Shown here: piece after piece, positions 42,893 through 49,848 of the stretch
Numbering within the stretch: position 1 is the first letter of the stretch
Layout of the letters: the number at the start of each line of letters is the position of its first letter
Assembly: GCF_900128905.1 (NCBI RefSeq)
Contig: NZ_FQTV01000019.1
Coordinates: 1-64,000, forward strand
Length of the DNA: 64,000 nt
Direction of reading: 5' to 3'
Source of the DNA: Bacteroides luti
GTDB taxonomy: Bacteria; Bacteroidota; Bacteroidia; Bacteroidales; Bacteroidaceae
The notes under the pieces: model-generated
Told to the model about the DNA's origin: nothing
Seen by the model: only the letters and a program-made list of their open reading frames with translations
The model's database searches: none
Made by a program: the position numbers and the translations under genes

Positions 42893-45835
42893 ATGATGAG
42901 AAGACTATATACACTAATGTGTATGACGGCCGCCACTTTGTTATTAATGGCACAACAACCGCATCCTGAACGCTATTATCTTTCGGGTACAGGTCTTGAA
43001 AATACCAAAACCTGGAAATTCTACTGTACCAAAGGTCAGCATAGTGGAAAATGGGGAAAAATTCAGGTGCCATGTAACTGGGAACTTCAGGGATACGGCG
43101 ATTATACTTATGGCCGTTATTATAAAACCAAAGGAGGCGTAGCCAGCAACGAAGAGGGAACCTACCGCTACTCTTTTAAAGTACCGACAGCCTGGAAAGG
43201 TCAGAAAGTTAAAATCGTATTTGATGGTGTGATGACTGATACCAAAGTAACAATCAATGGCAAATCTGCCGGAGAGATGCATCAGGGTGGCTTCTATCGT
43301 TTTTCTTATGATATAACCGATTTAGTTGATTATAAGAAAACTAACGAGTTGGAAGTACATGTAGCCAAAGAATCGGCCAATAAATCTGTTAATGCAGCCG
43401 AACGTAAGGCGGATTGGTGGTTATATTCCGGAATCTATCGTCCAGTATGGCTAGAGACTACTCCTCAAAATGCAATGGATTATGTGGTTGTGAGTGCCAA
43501 AGCAGATGGTAAGATGACTGTTGGAGTAGATTTTGCAGGTGATGTTAAAGGATATTCTTTGTCTGCATCCGTGAAATCTTTAGCGGATGGCAAAGTTCTT
43601 AGCAGTAATGCAGGCTCAACTGTATCTACCAGTGTAAAATCCAACGAAAGACTGATTTGGAAAACTTCCTGGGATAAGCCAAAAACGTGGGATCCGGAAC
43701 ATCCAAATCTTTATGTTGTTAAACTGGTACTTAAAGATGCAAATAATGAGATAGTACAAACAAAAGAGATACGTACAGCCTTCCGAACTTTAGAGTTCTT
43801 TGAAAAAGATGGTCTTTATCTCAATGGTACCCGACTTATTGTAAAAGGTGTAAACCGTCATACATTTTGGCCGGAAGGTGGCCGCACTACCAGCCATGCT
43901 TTAAGTCTTCAAGATGCCAAACTGGTTAAGGAGATGAATATGAATGCTATCCGTTCTCATTATCCGCCCGATGAACATTTTCTGGATGTATGCGACTCGA
44001 TAGGTATTCTATATATGGATGAATTGGCCGGATGGCAAAATAGCTACGATTCCAATATTGGTCCTAAATTGGTTGAGGAGATGATTAAACGTGATGTTAA
44101 TCATCCTTGTATTATGATCTGGAGCAATGGAAATGAAGGTGGATGGAATAATAGTCTCGATAAGCTTTTTGCTAAATATGATTATCTGCAACAACGACAT
44201 GTGGTGCACCCCTGGGCTGACTTCAACGAACTGGATACCCACCATTATCCTGCATACCTTACTGGGGTAGGACGTTTCGTTAATGGTTATAAGGTATTCA
44301 TGCCAACAGAGTTTATGCATGCAATGTACGATCAGGGCGGAGGTGCAGGCTTGAGAGATTTCTGGGAACGTTGGATGACGAGTCCGTATTTTGCAGGTGG
44401 ATTTATCTGGGCTTTCTGTGATGAGGCTATAGCTCGTACCGATAAGAAAGGAATCCTTGATTCTGATAACTCTAATGCGCCCGACGGACTTTTAGGTCCG
44501 CATCGTGAAAAGGAGGGAAGCTTTTATGCAGTGCGCGAAAGCTGGTCGCCTATCCAGATTAAACCAATGCACGTTACTTCTAATTTCATTGGTGATTTCT
44601 TTGTAACCAACGAATATCTGTTTACCAACTTAAGTGAATGCACTATGAAATACAAAGTACTCTCTTGCGGTGCTCCTTTAAGCGGTAATACCGAGAATAA
44701 GGAAATAGCTGCCGGAGATGTTAAATTGCCATCTATTGCTCCGGGTGAAACAGGTAAGGCGCACTTTGATGTTCCGTCTGCTTTACAGCAAGGAGATGTA
44801 TTAGCTCTTGAAGCATTCAATAAAAATGGCGAAAGCATTTGTAATTGGTCATACCCAATTCATCTGGTAGAAAAATACTTTGATAAGTCAATAAGCAAAG
44901 GTGTAGTTGCCGGAAGCGTAGGTGCTGCGCAAAACAACATGGCTGATGCAACAAAGAATGATTCTGAGATTGTATTAAAAGGAGGGAATATGACTGTTAC
45001 TTTTAATGCAGAAAATGGTATGATAAAGAAAATTCTTTCAGAAGAGAAGGAGATACCGTTTAATAACGGTCCTGTTCCTGTTGGTATGAAGATGAAATAT
45101 GATGCAGCAAAGAGTTATATAAACACTGTAACAATTAAAGATGCCGACAAAAGAGAGAGACTGACGGCAGGTGCTACTTATAATTGCAATGCAGCAGTTT
45201 ACTGTGCAAAATATCTCGGTGCTGCCGATTCTATTGTATGGACATTAACAAATGATGGCTTACTTTACATGGATGCTGTTCTTTTGAACCGTGCTTCAGG
45301 TGGTGGCGGTTTCGATGATGCCTTTACCGATGACGAGGTTTACAACCTGGGGCTTACATTCTCTTATCCCGAAGCAAACTGCTCGGGTATGAAATGGTTT
45401 GGCAAAGGTCCTTACCGTGTATGGAAAAACCGTTTGCCAGGAACCAACTACGGTGTATGGCACAAAGATTACAATAATACCATTACCGGCGAAAGTTTCG
45501 AGAATCTTATATATCCCGAGTTTAAAGGTTATCATGCAAATCTCTATTGGGCTACACTGGAGAGTAAAACAACACCGTTTACAGTCTATGCACATAATGA
45601 TGGAATCTATTTCCGGGTATTTACTCCCGAAGAACCAAAAGGGCGTGCCGATGGTAAACCAACAATGCCAGAGTTTCCACAAGGAGATATATCTTTCTTG
45701 CTAGATATTCCTGCTATCTGTTCTTTTAAACCAATCAAACAGCAAGGACCGCAGAGTCAGCCGGGTAATATCCGGATTAAAAAAGGTGATGAAGGTGTAA
45801 GAATCAATCTGATGTTTGACTTCCGTCAGAAATAG
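42893..45835 (+). CDS. GH2 beta-galactosidase-like enzyme
   Basis: A 980-residue exported protein: a short signal peptide, N-terminal sugar-binding jellyroll (GKIQVPCNWELQGYGDYTYG), immunoglobulin-like domain, TIM barrel, and C-terminal domains including the LacZ small-chain-like region. MIWSNGNEGGW near residue 415 holds the acid-base Glu, and MPTEFMHAMYDQGGG near 472 the nucleophile Glu. It probably removes beta-linked galactose, but relatives with this build include exo-enzymes for other sugars. It is divergent from a SusC/SusD pair, which suggests a small galactan or pectin side-chain locus. Its base composition looks more GC-rich than that of its neighbours. A strong terminator follows. 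Confidence 0.85.
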   Translation: MMRRLYTLMCMTAATLLLMAQQPHPERYYLSGTGLENTKTWKFYCTKGQHSGKWGKIQVPCNWELQGYGDYTYGRYYKTKGGVASNEEGTYRYSFKVPTAWKGQKVKIVFDGVMTDTKVTINGKSAGEMHQGGFYRFSYDITDLVDYKKTNELEVHVAKESANKSVNAAERKADWWLYSGIYRPVWLETTPQNAMDYVVVSAKADGKMTVGVDFAGDVKGYSLSASVKSLADGKVLSSNAGSTVSTSVKSNERLIWKTSWDKPKTWDPEHPNLYVVKLVLKDANNEIVQTKEIRTAFRTLEFFEKDGLYLNGTRLIVKGVNRHTFWPEGGRTTSHALSLQDAKLVKEMNMNAIRSHYPPDEHFLDVCDSIGILYMDELAGWQNSYDSNIGPKLVEEMIKRDVNHPCIMIWSNGNEGGWNNSLDKLFAKYDYLQQRHVVHPWADFNELDTHHYPAYLTGVGRFVNGYKVFMPTEFMHAMYDQGGGAGLRDFWERWMTSPYFAGGFIWAFCDEAIARTDKKGILDSDNSNAPDGLLGPHREKEGSFYAVRESWSPIQIKPMHVTSNFIGDFFVTNEYLFTNLSECTMKYKVLSCGAPLSGNTENKEIAAGDVKLPSIAPGETGKAHFDVPSALQQGDVLALEAFNKNGESICNWSYPIHLVEKYFDKSISKGVVAGSVGAAQNNMADATKNDSEIVLKGGNMTVTFNAENGMIKKILSEEKEIPFNNGPVPVGMKMKYDAAKSYINTVTIKDADKRERLTAGATYNCNAAVYCAKYLGAADSIVWTLTNDGLLYMDAVLLNRASGGGGFDDAFTDDEVYNLGLTFSYPEANCSGMKWFGKGPYRVWKNRLPGTNYGVWHKDYNNTITGESFENLIYPEFKGYHANLYWATLESKTTPFTVYAHNDGIYFRVFTPEEPKGRADGKPTMPEFPQGDISFLLDIPAICSFKPIKQQGPQSQPGNIRIKKGDEGVRINLMFDFRQK

Positions 45836-45853
45836 ATTTCCTTTATTATATAA

Positions 45854-45893
45854 ATGAAAGCCGGCAAATAAAGAATTGTCGGCTTTCATATTT
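45854..45893 (+). terminator. Terminator of the GH2 gene
   Basis: ATGAAAGCCG and CGGCTTTCAT pair, extended inside by CAA/TTG, followed by ATTTATA. Confidence 0.75.
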
Positions 45894-45976
45894 ATATATA
45901 ATGTCTAGGTCTCTTTATGTATAAATTTAGCTATATGAATATCAACTTCATTAATAATTAGAATTCAACCTCTACT

Positions 45977-46117
45977 CATAAAATTTAATTTTCGCAAAAA
46001 AAAGTCTTGCAGTCTAGCAGTGTTTATTTAATATATTGTGAATCAATCGAATATAGGCGCTAGACTTCTTCGGAAAAGTCTAGCGGCAATCTAGCAGTCT
46101 AGCACCTAAATTTTATG
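45977..46117. repeat. Nested inverted-repeat element C (TCTAGCA words)
   Basis: Outer arms CATAAAATTTA (45977-45987) and TAAATTTTATG (46107-46117) are an 11-bp inverted repeat. Inside, the word GTCTAGCA occurs as 8-bp tandems on both sides (about 46003-46021 and 46090-46104). A hairpin GCTAGACTT/AAGTCTAGC (46059-46084) lies between. The left part aligns with the left part of the element at 48011-48352. Function unknown. Confidence 0.7.
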
Positions 46118-46180
46118 AAGATATAATATACAAATATCTGCTGAGCCTTTTTTATTTCTCTGGTATAATGTTTGTGTTAT

Positions 46181-46212
46181 CTTGTATAAAACAAATATTT
46201 CTTTTGTACAAG
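46181..46212. repeat. Degenerate TGTACA pair at 22-bp spacing
   Basis: TGTATA at 46183 and TGTACA at 46205 start 22 bp apart, and the surrounding CTTGTATAAAA/TTTTGTACAAG can pair over 11 positions. The spacing equals that of the full arrays at 639-688 and 47806-47877. No GGCGGGAGGTTGA header is present. Confidence 0.5.
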
Positions 46213-46243
46213 AGTGTAAAACGTAGTTTAGTTATTTATCGCT

Positions 46244-46816
46244 TTACTCTATATCCAGATTATACTTATCAAGTAATCCGATAACTTCCATTCTGGAGAA
46301 CTTTGCTTTTCGTATTCGGTTTATTTCAGGGTCAATGGAATAATTATAAGATGTGCGGAAGTCGGCCCTTTCAAGATTAGTTCTGGAAAAGATTGTTCTG
46401 CTGAGGTTGCAGTTCTTGAAAATAGAATTGCTCAGCTCAGTCTCGGTAAAATCTACCTCCTGTAAATCGCAATTTATAAAATTTGTAGCTTTCAACTTTA
46501 GTTTGTAAAAAGAGGCTAAATGAAGGATGCATTCTTCAAAAGAAAAGGAGATCAGAAAGTTGTTGCACTCTTCAAAGTTTAATCCAACCAGCTTACTATT
46601 TAAAAACTTTACATCTCTGAATATCGTGTTTCTGATGGTTGCCATACTGAGATCGCAATTACTGAACTGACAATCAATAAAAGCAATATTTGATAAATCG
46701 GCATTGGCGAAAATGCAATTAATAAAGTTGCAATCTGAATATTCTCCTATTGCCAGCTGTTCATTCAGGCCGTTAATACCTTTGAACTCTTTGTTCTCAA
46801 AAATCAGGTTTGCCAT
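46244..46816 (-). CDS. Pentapeptide-repeat protein
   Basis: A 190-residue protein made almost wholly of A/C-(D/N)-(L/F)-x-x repeats: SDCNFINCIFANADLSNIAF, then further rungs down to LERADFRTS, followed by a short helical tail (MEVIGLLDKYNLDIE). Such proteins fold into a right-handed square helix; some (Qnr, McbG, MfpA) mimic DNA and protect gyrase. The size and the C-terminal helix recall Qnr-like dimers, but no gyrase role is shown. It lies between the two repeat islands and has its own -7 box (46844-46851). Confidence 0.88.
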   Translation of the reverse strand: MANLIFENKEFKGINGLNEQLAIGEYSDCNFINCIFANADLSNIAFIDCQFSNCDLSMATIRNTIFRDVKFLNSKLVGLNFEECNNFLISFSFEECILHLASFYKLKLKATNFINCDLQEVDFTETELSNSIFKNCNLSRTIFSRTNLERADFRTSYNYSIDPEINRIRKAKFSRMEVIGLLDKYNLDIE

Positions 46817-46843
46817 AAATCTTTAGTTAAATACCTAAGTGCA

Positions 46844-46851
46844 CAAAGGTA
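46844..46851 (-). promoter_or_regulatory. -7 box of the pentapeptide-repeat gene
   Basis: Read on minus: TACCTTTG, perfect TANNTTTG, 28 nt before the ATG. The -33 region overlaps the upstream terminator. Confidence 0.55.
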
Positions 46852-46858
46852 ATAAAGA

Positions 46859-46896
46859 AAAACGACTATCAGATACTTGCGTCTTGATAGTCGTTT
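46859..46896 (-). terminator. Terminator of the PhnA-like gene
   Basis: AAACGACTATC and GATAGTCGTTT form an 11-bp stem; on minus TTTTTCTTT follows. Confidence 0.8.
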
Positions 46897-46917
46897 GATA
46901 CTTTTGTAAGTTGTCGC

Positions 46918-47250
46918 TTATTTTTTCAGGAAGCAAGTCTTTAGTACAATACTGCTTCCATCTATTTTACAGTCAACTTCTTCAGGGATTTCTGTCAGGC
47001 GAATGCTTTTAACTTTTGTCCCTCTTTTAATGACCATTGATGATCCTTTTACTTTAAGATCCTTGATTACAGTTACAGAATCGCCATCCATCAGTTCGGC
47101 CCCATTGCTGTCGCGGGGTACATCGGGAGTTGTTTCCGTCGCAGCGCTTTCTGCGTTGAACTCGTGGGAACAGTCGGGACATACGTAAAGGGAACCGTCA
47201 AAGTAGGTGTTTTCACCCTGGCAGTTCGGACAATTTGGAATTTCGTTCAT
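46918..47250 (-). CDS. PhnA/YjdM-like zinc-ribbon protein
   Basis: A 110-residue protein with an N-terminal zinc ribbon (CPNCQG, then CPDCSHEF) and a C-terminal SH3-like domain (NGAELMDGDSVTVIKDLKVKGSS and CKIDGSSIVLKTCFLKK). This matches YjdM, formerly PhnA; despite the name it is not a proven phosphonate enzyme. The start is the ATG at 47250, which gives the standard MNEIPNCPNC beginning; the longer frame runs into the small-RNA terminator. It lies directly downstream of the RNA at 47294-47452 on the same strand. Confidence 0.9.
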   Translation of the reverse strand: MNEIPNCPNCQGENTYFDGSLYVCPDCSHEFNAESAATETTPDVPRDSNGAELMDGDSVTVIKDLKVKGSSMVIKRGTKVKSIRLTEIPEEVDCKIDGSSIVLKTCFLKK

Positions 47251-47293
47251 CTGTTTTTGATTGAATTTATATATTAAAATTAAAATGCGGATT

Positions 47294-47322
47294 AAAAAAA
47301 AGAGACAGCCTCTGTTGTCTCT
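47294..47322 (-). terminator. Terminator of the small RNA
   Basis: On minus: AGAGACA pairs with TGTCTCT around an 8-nt loop, then at least seven T. Strong intrinsic terminator with no ORF in front of it. Confidence 0.85.
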
Positions 47323-47452
47323 TCCACCGAGCAATCCGTTTGGAATTCTTGCTTGAAGGGTTTATGCCTTTGACTATGGGTTGCTTTCTAAACTACTAAA
47401 AAATAATTTTGTCTGCTTGGCATTTCGGGTTCAAAACTACAACATTCCTTTC
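47294..47452 (-). ncRNA. Structured small RNA, rod-like (possibly 6S-type)
   Basis: A perfect -7 box (TAAGTTTG, 47467-47460) predicts a start near 47452, and an intrinsic terminator ends it near 47294, giving about 160 nt without an ORF. The RNA can fold into a long rod: GGAAT (47448-47444) with ATTCC (47346-47342), TTGAA (47434-47430) with TTCAA (47357-47353), and ATGCC (47423-47419) with GGCAT (47368-47364). A symmetric 6 by 6 internal loop (CCCGAA / AAACCC) lies between the last two. A rod with an open bubble recalls 6S RNA, but the size is short and I do not recognise the sequence. An sRNA of another kind is possible. Confidence 0.6.
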
Positions 47453-47459
47453 AATTAGC

Positions 47460-47467
47460 CAAACTTA
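47460..47467 (-). promoter_or_regulatory. -7 box of the small RNA
   Basis: Read on minus: TAAGTTTG, perfect TANNTTTG. No clear TTTG at -33. Confidence 0.55.
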
Positions 47468-47564
47468 TATAATTAAAAGAGGTTTCTTAGTGTAATATGG
47501 GAGCCCTAATGTAGGTGTAGTCTTGTACATTGAAAGCAAAATAACACTTCTGAAACCGCTATTA

Positions 47565-47702
47565 CTAATTATCCCAAGGAGAAAGATAAAGACCTGGTTT
47601 CAGCCCATACTCATCACACGCCTTGCGGAGTTTTGCAATAACGTCGCCTTTGCCGTTTTTTCATGGAGAAGCATTTACCGAATAGTTGGTGTATTTATAG
47701 AA
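47565..47702 (-). pseudogene. Fragment of a GH29 alpha-L-fucosidase
   Basis: The minus-strand frame from 47702 reads FYKYTNYSVNASP, then a TGA stop, then KNGKGDVIAKLRKACDEYG, LKPGLYLSPWDN and a TAG stop. GH29 enzymes carry the same order (KYTDYSV..SPWKNGKGDVV..L..AC..YGLK.G.YLSPWD). The TGA falls where the family has Trp, so TGG to TGA is the likely lesion. Both sides lack further GH29 sequence. About 46 codons remain of a protein of over 450 residues, so this is a decayed relic and not a gene. Confidence 0.7.
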
Positions 47703-47743
47703 TCACGGGTGCGAGTTTACATGTTGTTTTAAGATATGACTCG

Positions 47744-47775
47744 CCGGAGTTTGGTAAAACTCCGGTTTGTCTTTT
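47744..47775 (+). terminator. Orphan terminator-like hairpin
   Basis: CCGGAGTTT and AAACTCCGG form a 9-bp stem with a GGTA loop, then TTTGTCTTTTT on plus. No plus-strand gene precedes it. Confidence 0.5.
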
Positions 47776-47805
47776 TAAAAACTATTCCGGATGTTTGTGT
47801 GTTCT

Positions 47806-47923
47806 TGTACAAAAGAATGTATTCTTCTGTACAAAACAATTAATTCTTTTGTACAGAAGATATAATTGTTTTGTACAACATTACATCAACCTCCCGCCTG
47901 AGATATAAAAAGCCATTCGGGAG
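47806..47923 (-). repeat. Header hairpin plus 22-bp-phased TGTACA array (second copy)
   Basis: Read on minus: CTCCCG (47923-47918) pairs with CGGGAG (47896-47891); the header GGCGGGAGGTTGA lies at 47898-47886; 8 nt later come TGTACA sites at 47872-47877, 47850-47855, 47828-47833 and 47806-47811. All steps are exactly 22 bp. The flanks alternate (AAAAGAAT, AAAACAAT), making larger imperfect palindromes. The header, gap and step match 594-688. Confidence 0.78.
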
Positions 47924-48010
47924 TTTAAGTAACCTCCCGCTGCATCTTTCCGGAAAACCGAAGTGGCATTTGATAACCTGCAAAACCACTACATAAATTT
48001 CAATTTTGCG

Positions 48011-48352
48011 AAATTGATCTAGCAATCTAGCAGTAAGCTTTTAAGTTGTTGTTTATAAGTGCGATAGAAGTGCTAGATCAAAATAATTTGATCTAGCGCT
48101 GATCTAGCAATCTAGCAGTTTGTCTCGTCCTTATTCTGGTTGACTGCGTTTATTGTTGATCCTAATATTGGTTGTCTAAAGTGCTGTTTATCAATTGTTT
48201 TTCTGTGATAGGTTGTTTGGATTGTATATGATTTAACCGCCAAAGCGCTAGATCGCTAGATCACTGCTAGATCAATTTGGTTTGATCTAGCGGTGGTAAT
48301 ATGTTTATAGTTAGTTTGTTATTTGGGTGGTGCTAGATTGCTAGATCAATTT
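48011..48352. repeat. Nested inverted-repeat element B (GATCTAGCA words)
   Basis: A 22-bp perfect inverted repeat bounds it: 48011-48032 and 48331-48352, each arm containing ATCTAGCA as an 8-bp tandem. A 19-bp direct copy of GATCTAGCAATCTAGCAGT occurs at 48016-48034 and 48101-48119. Inside are two hairpins: an 11-bp stem GCTAGATCAAA/TTTGATCTAGC (48072-48097) and a 10-bp stem (48266-48291). The GATCTAGC word appears many times on both strands. No ORF is in the element. The adjoining TGTACA array lies on its left. Confidence 0.8.
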
Positions 48353-48472
48353 GTGGATTTTTAATTTTCTTGAGAAGGTTTTTATTTTGTGTAACCTGTT
48401 AAAATTTCATTGATAACTTTTGTTTTAAAAAGTTAGATAGTTGTATAAGCAGGATAGGGGGGTAGGTATAAA

Positions 48473-48509
48473 ATAAAAACTCCCTGAATCAATGATTCAA
48501 GGAGTTTCC
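48473..48509 (-). terminator. Terminator of tRNA-Lys
   Basis: On minus: AAACTCC-TGAATC pairs with GATTCA-GGAGTTT, then TTTTATTTT. Confidence 0.8.
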
Positions 48510-48539
48510 TACATCGAGATGAACTTTCGTTCTTTCTTG

Positions 48540-48612
48540 TGATCCGCTTGGGGCTCGAACCCAAGACCCCAACATTAAAAGTGTTGTGCTCTACCAGCTG
48601 AGCTAGCGAATC
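48540..48612 (-). tRNA. tRNA-Lys (anticodon TTT)
   Basis: Read on minus: acceptor GATTCGC with GCGGATC, D arm GCTC...GAGC, anticodon stem CAACA/TGTTG with loop CTTTTAA (anticodon TTT), and T arm with GTTCGAG. CCA is not encoded. It has its own perfect promoter and terminator. It borders the repeat island on the right, and tRNA genes are common integration targets, but I see no duplicated 3' end nearby. Confidence 0.95.
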
Positions 48613-48639
48613 ATTTCGTTTAGTTCTCTTTAGCGGGTG

Positions 48640-48670
48640 CAAAGATACGGCTTTTTCTTTACGCTCCAAA
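48640..48670 (-). promoter_or_regulatory. Promoter of tRNA-Lys
   Basis: On minus: TTTG (48670-48667), 19 nt, TATCTTTG (48647-48640). Perfect consensus. Confidence 0.8.
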
Positions 48671-48693
48671 CTTTTCGTGTATTAATTTTCTAG

Positions 48694-49824
48694 TTATTTT
48701 TTGATGTTTTCCTTTTTGTTCTGATTATCAGAGCTTTCAGGGTTGATAATTTTTTCACGGTGTATTACGAATCTTTTATAATACGATAGTATAAGAGATG
48801 TTGTTGGCAATGCAATGATCATACCTAGTATTCCCAGCAATGATCCCCAAATGGAAAGAGAGAGTAAAATAACAGCAGGATTAAGTCCTGTAACTCTTCC
48901 CATAACTTTAGGAACGATAAAAGAATCTTCTACAGCCTGCACAATTGCAAAAACTAATAATGCCGATCCTAAAACAACCCAGATACTTTCTCCCGTATCT
49001 GCTACTTTCAGTAATCCTAGTATAAGTGCCGGGAACAGCGCAATAACCTTCATGTAAGGCACCATAGATAACACGCCAATTAAAAGAGCAAGCCCCAATG
49101 CTAATGGATACCCAATAATAAGAAATCCTATTCCGGAGAGTATCATAACACACATAGCAACCAAAGCCTGTCCTCTGAAGTAACGGTTCATACCATTTTT
49201 AAGGTCAGTAATTACACTGGATGCAAATCGTCTGTATCTGCTTGGTATAAATTCTATCCAGCCTTCTGCTATTGCTTCATAATCAAGAAGTATAAAGACC
49301 GTATATAGAAGAATAATAAAAGAAGCGATAACGCTGAACAGAATATCCAATGATTCAGATAATAAATTCCAAAGTTTGGGAAGTGCATTCTTTGTAAGGT
49401 TGGTAATGTTCTCCGTACTGAATATTTTATTAAGCTCCTTAACATCAAGATTCTCATTTATAAAATCAGCGATTCTCTGCGGAAAGACATTAATGTTCGA
49501 TTCATTGGATATGTAAGTCATAATCAGGTTGTTTGCTTTCCCGAATTCTTCTATCATTGGCGGTACAAGCAAAGTAATGATGCCTGTTATAACGGAAGCT
49601 ACAGTCAATAAGGCACATATAATAGCTAAAACCCTGTATTTTAGTTTTAACTTGTATTGAAAGAATCTCACTAACGGATACATGAAGTACGCTATAAGCC
49701 AAGCTATAAAGAAAGGAAGTAATACTGCACTCAATTTATCGAGCAAATAAAAGATTCCAACAACTATGGCTACCCCAAAGATAAAACGAATAAAACTATC
49801 GAATGTGATTTTCTTTTCAAGCAT
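48694..49824 (-). CDS. AI-2E/PerM family membrane transporter
   Basis: A 376-residue polytopic protein with about eight helices: VAIVVGIFYLLDKLSAVLLPFFIAWLI at the start, a central soluble part, then GMNRYFRGQALVAMCVMIL, and YPLALGLALLIGVLSMVPYMK with the family Pro. These features match the PerM/AI-2E exporter family, whose members carry diverse solutes or sodium; autoinducer-2 export is proven for few. The last 20 residues are charged and cytoplasmic. It precedes tdk on the same strand by 24 nt and may share its transcript. Confidence 0.87.
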   Translation of the reverse strand: MLEKKITFDSFIRFIFGVAIVVGIFYLLDKLSAVLLPFFIAWLIAYFMYPLVRFFQYKLKLKYRVLAIICALLTVASVITGIITLLVPPMIEEFGKANNLIMTYISNESNINVFPQRIADFINENLDVKELNKIFSTENITNLTKNALPKLWNLLSESLDILFSVIASFIILLYTVFILLDYEAIAEGWIEFIPSRYRRFASSVITDLKNGMNRYFRGQALVAMCVMILSGIGFLIIGYPLALGLALLIGVLSMVPYMKVIALFPALILGLLKVADTGESIWVVLGSALLVFAIVQAVEDSFIVPKVMGRVTGLNPAVILLSLSIWGSLLGILGMIIALPTTSLILSYYKRFVIHREKIINPESSDNQNKKENIKK

Positions 49825-49848
49825 ATCTTAAGTTATTAAATTTAAGGT

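Larger units (their letters stand above)
45836..46243. other. Gene-free stretch with repeat element C
   Basis: This 408-bp gap holds the GH2 terminator (45854-45893), the nested repeat element at 45977-46117 and a TGTATA/TGTACA pair (46181-46212). I see no coding sequence. Confidence 0.7.

Noticed and set aside
45296..45704. Overlapping frames of 128 and 101 codons on opposite strands
   Set aside because: Both lie within the GH2 coding region and have no start context or homology that I recognise.
47251..47334. N-terminal extension of the PhnA-like protein
   Set aside because: It would translate the small-RNA terminator; the family start is the ATG at 47250.
47840..48025. 61-codon minus-strand frame over the second TGTACA array
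   Set aside because: It is built from the repeat words and header itself, with no signal or known domain; the phased sites explain the sequence better.
45977..48352. CRISPR array
   Set aside because: The repeats are 8-9 bp words, inverted as well as direct, without uniform unique spacers, and no cas genes are present.
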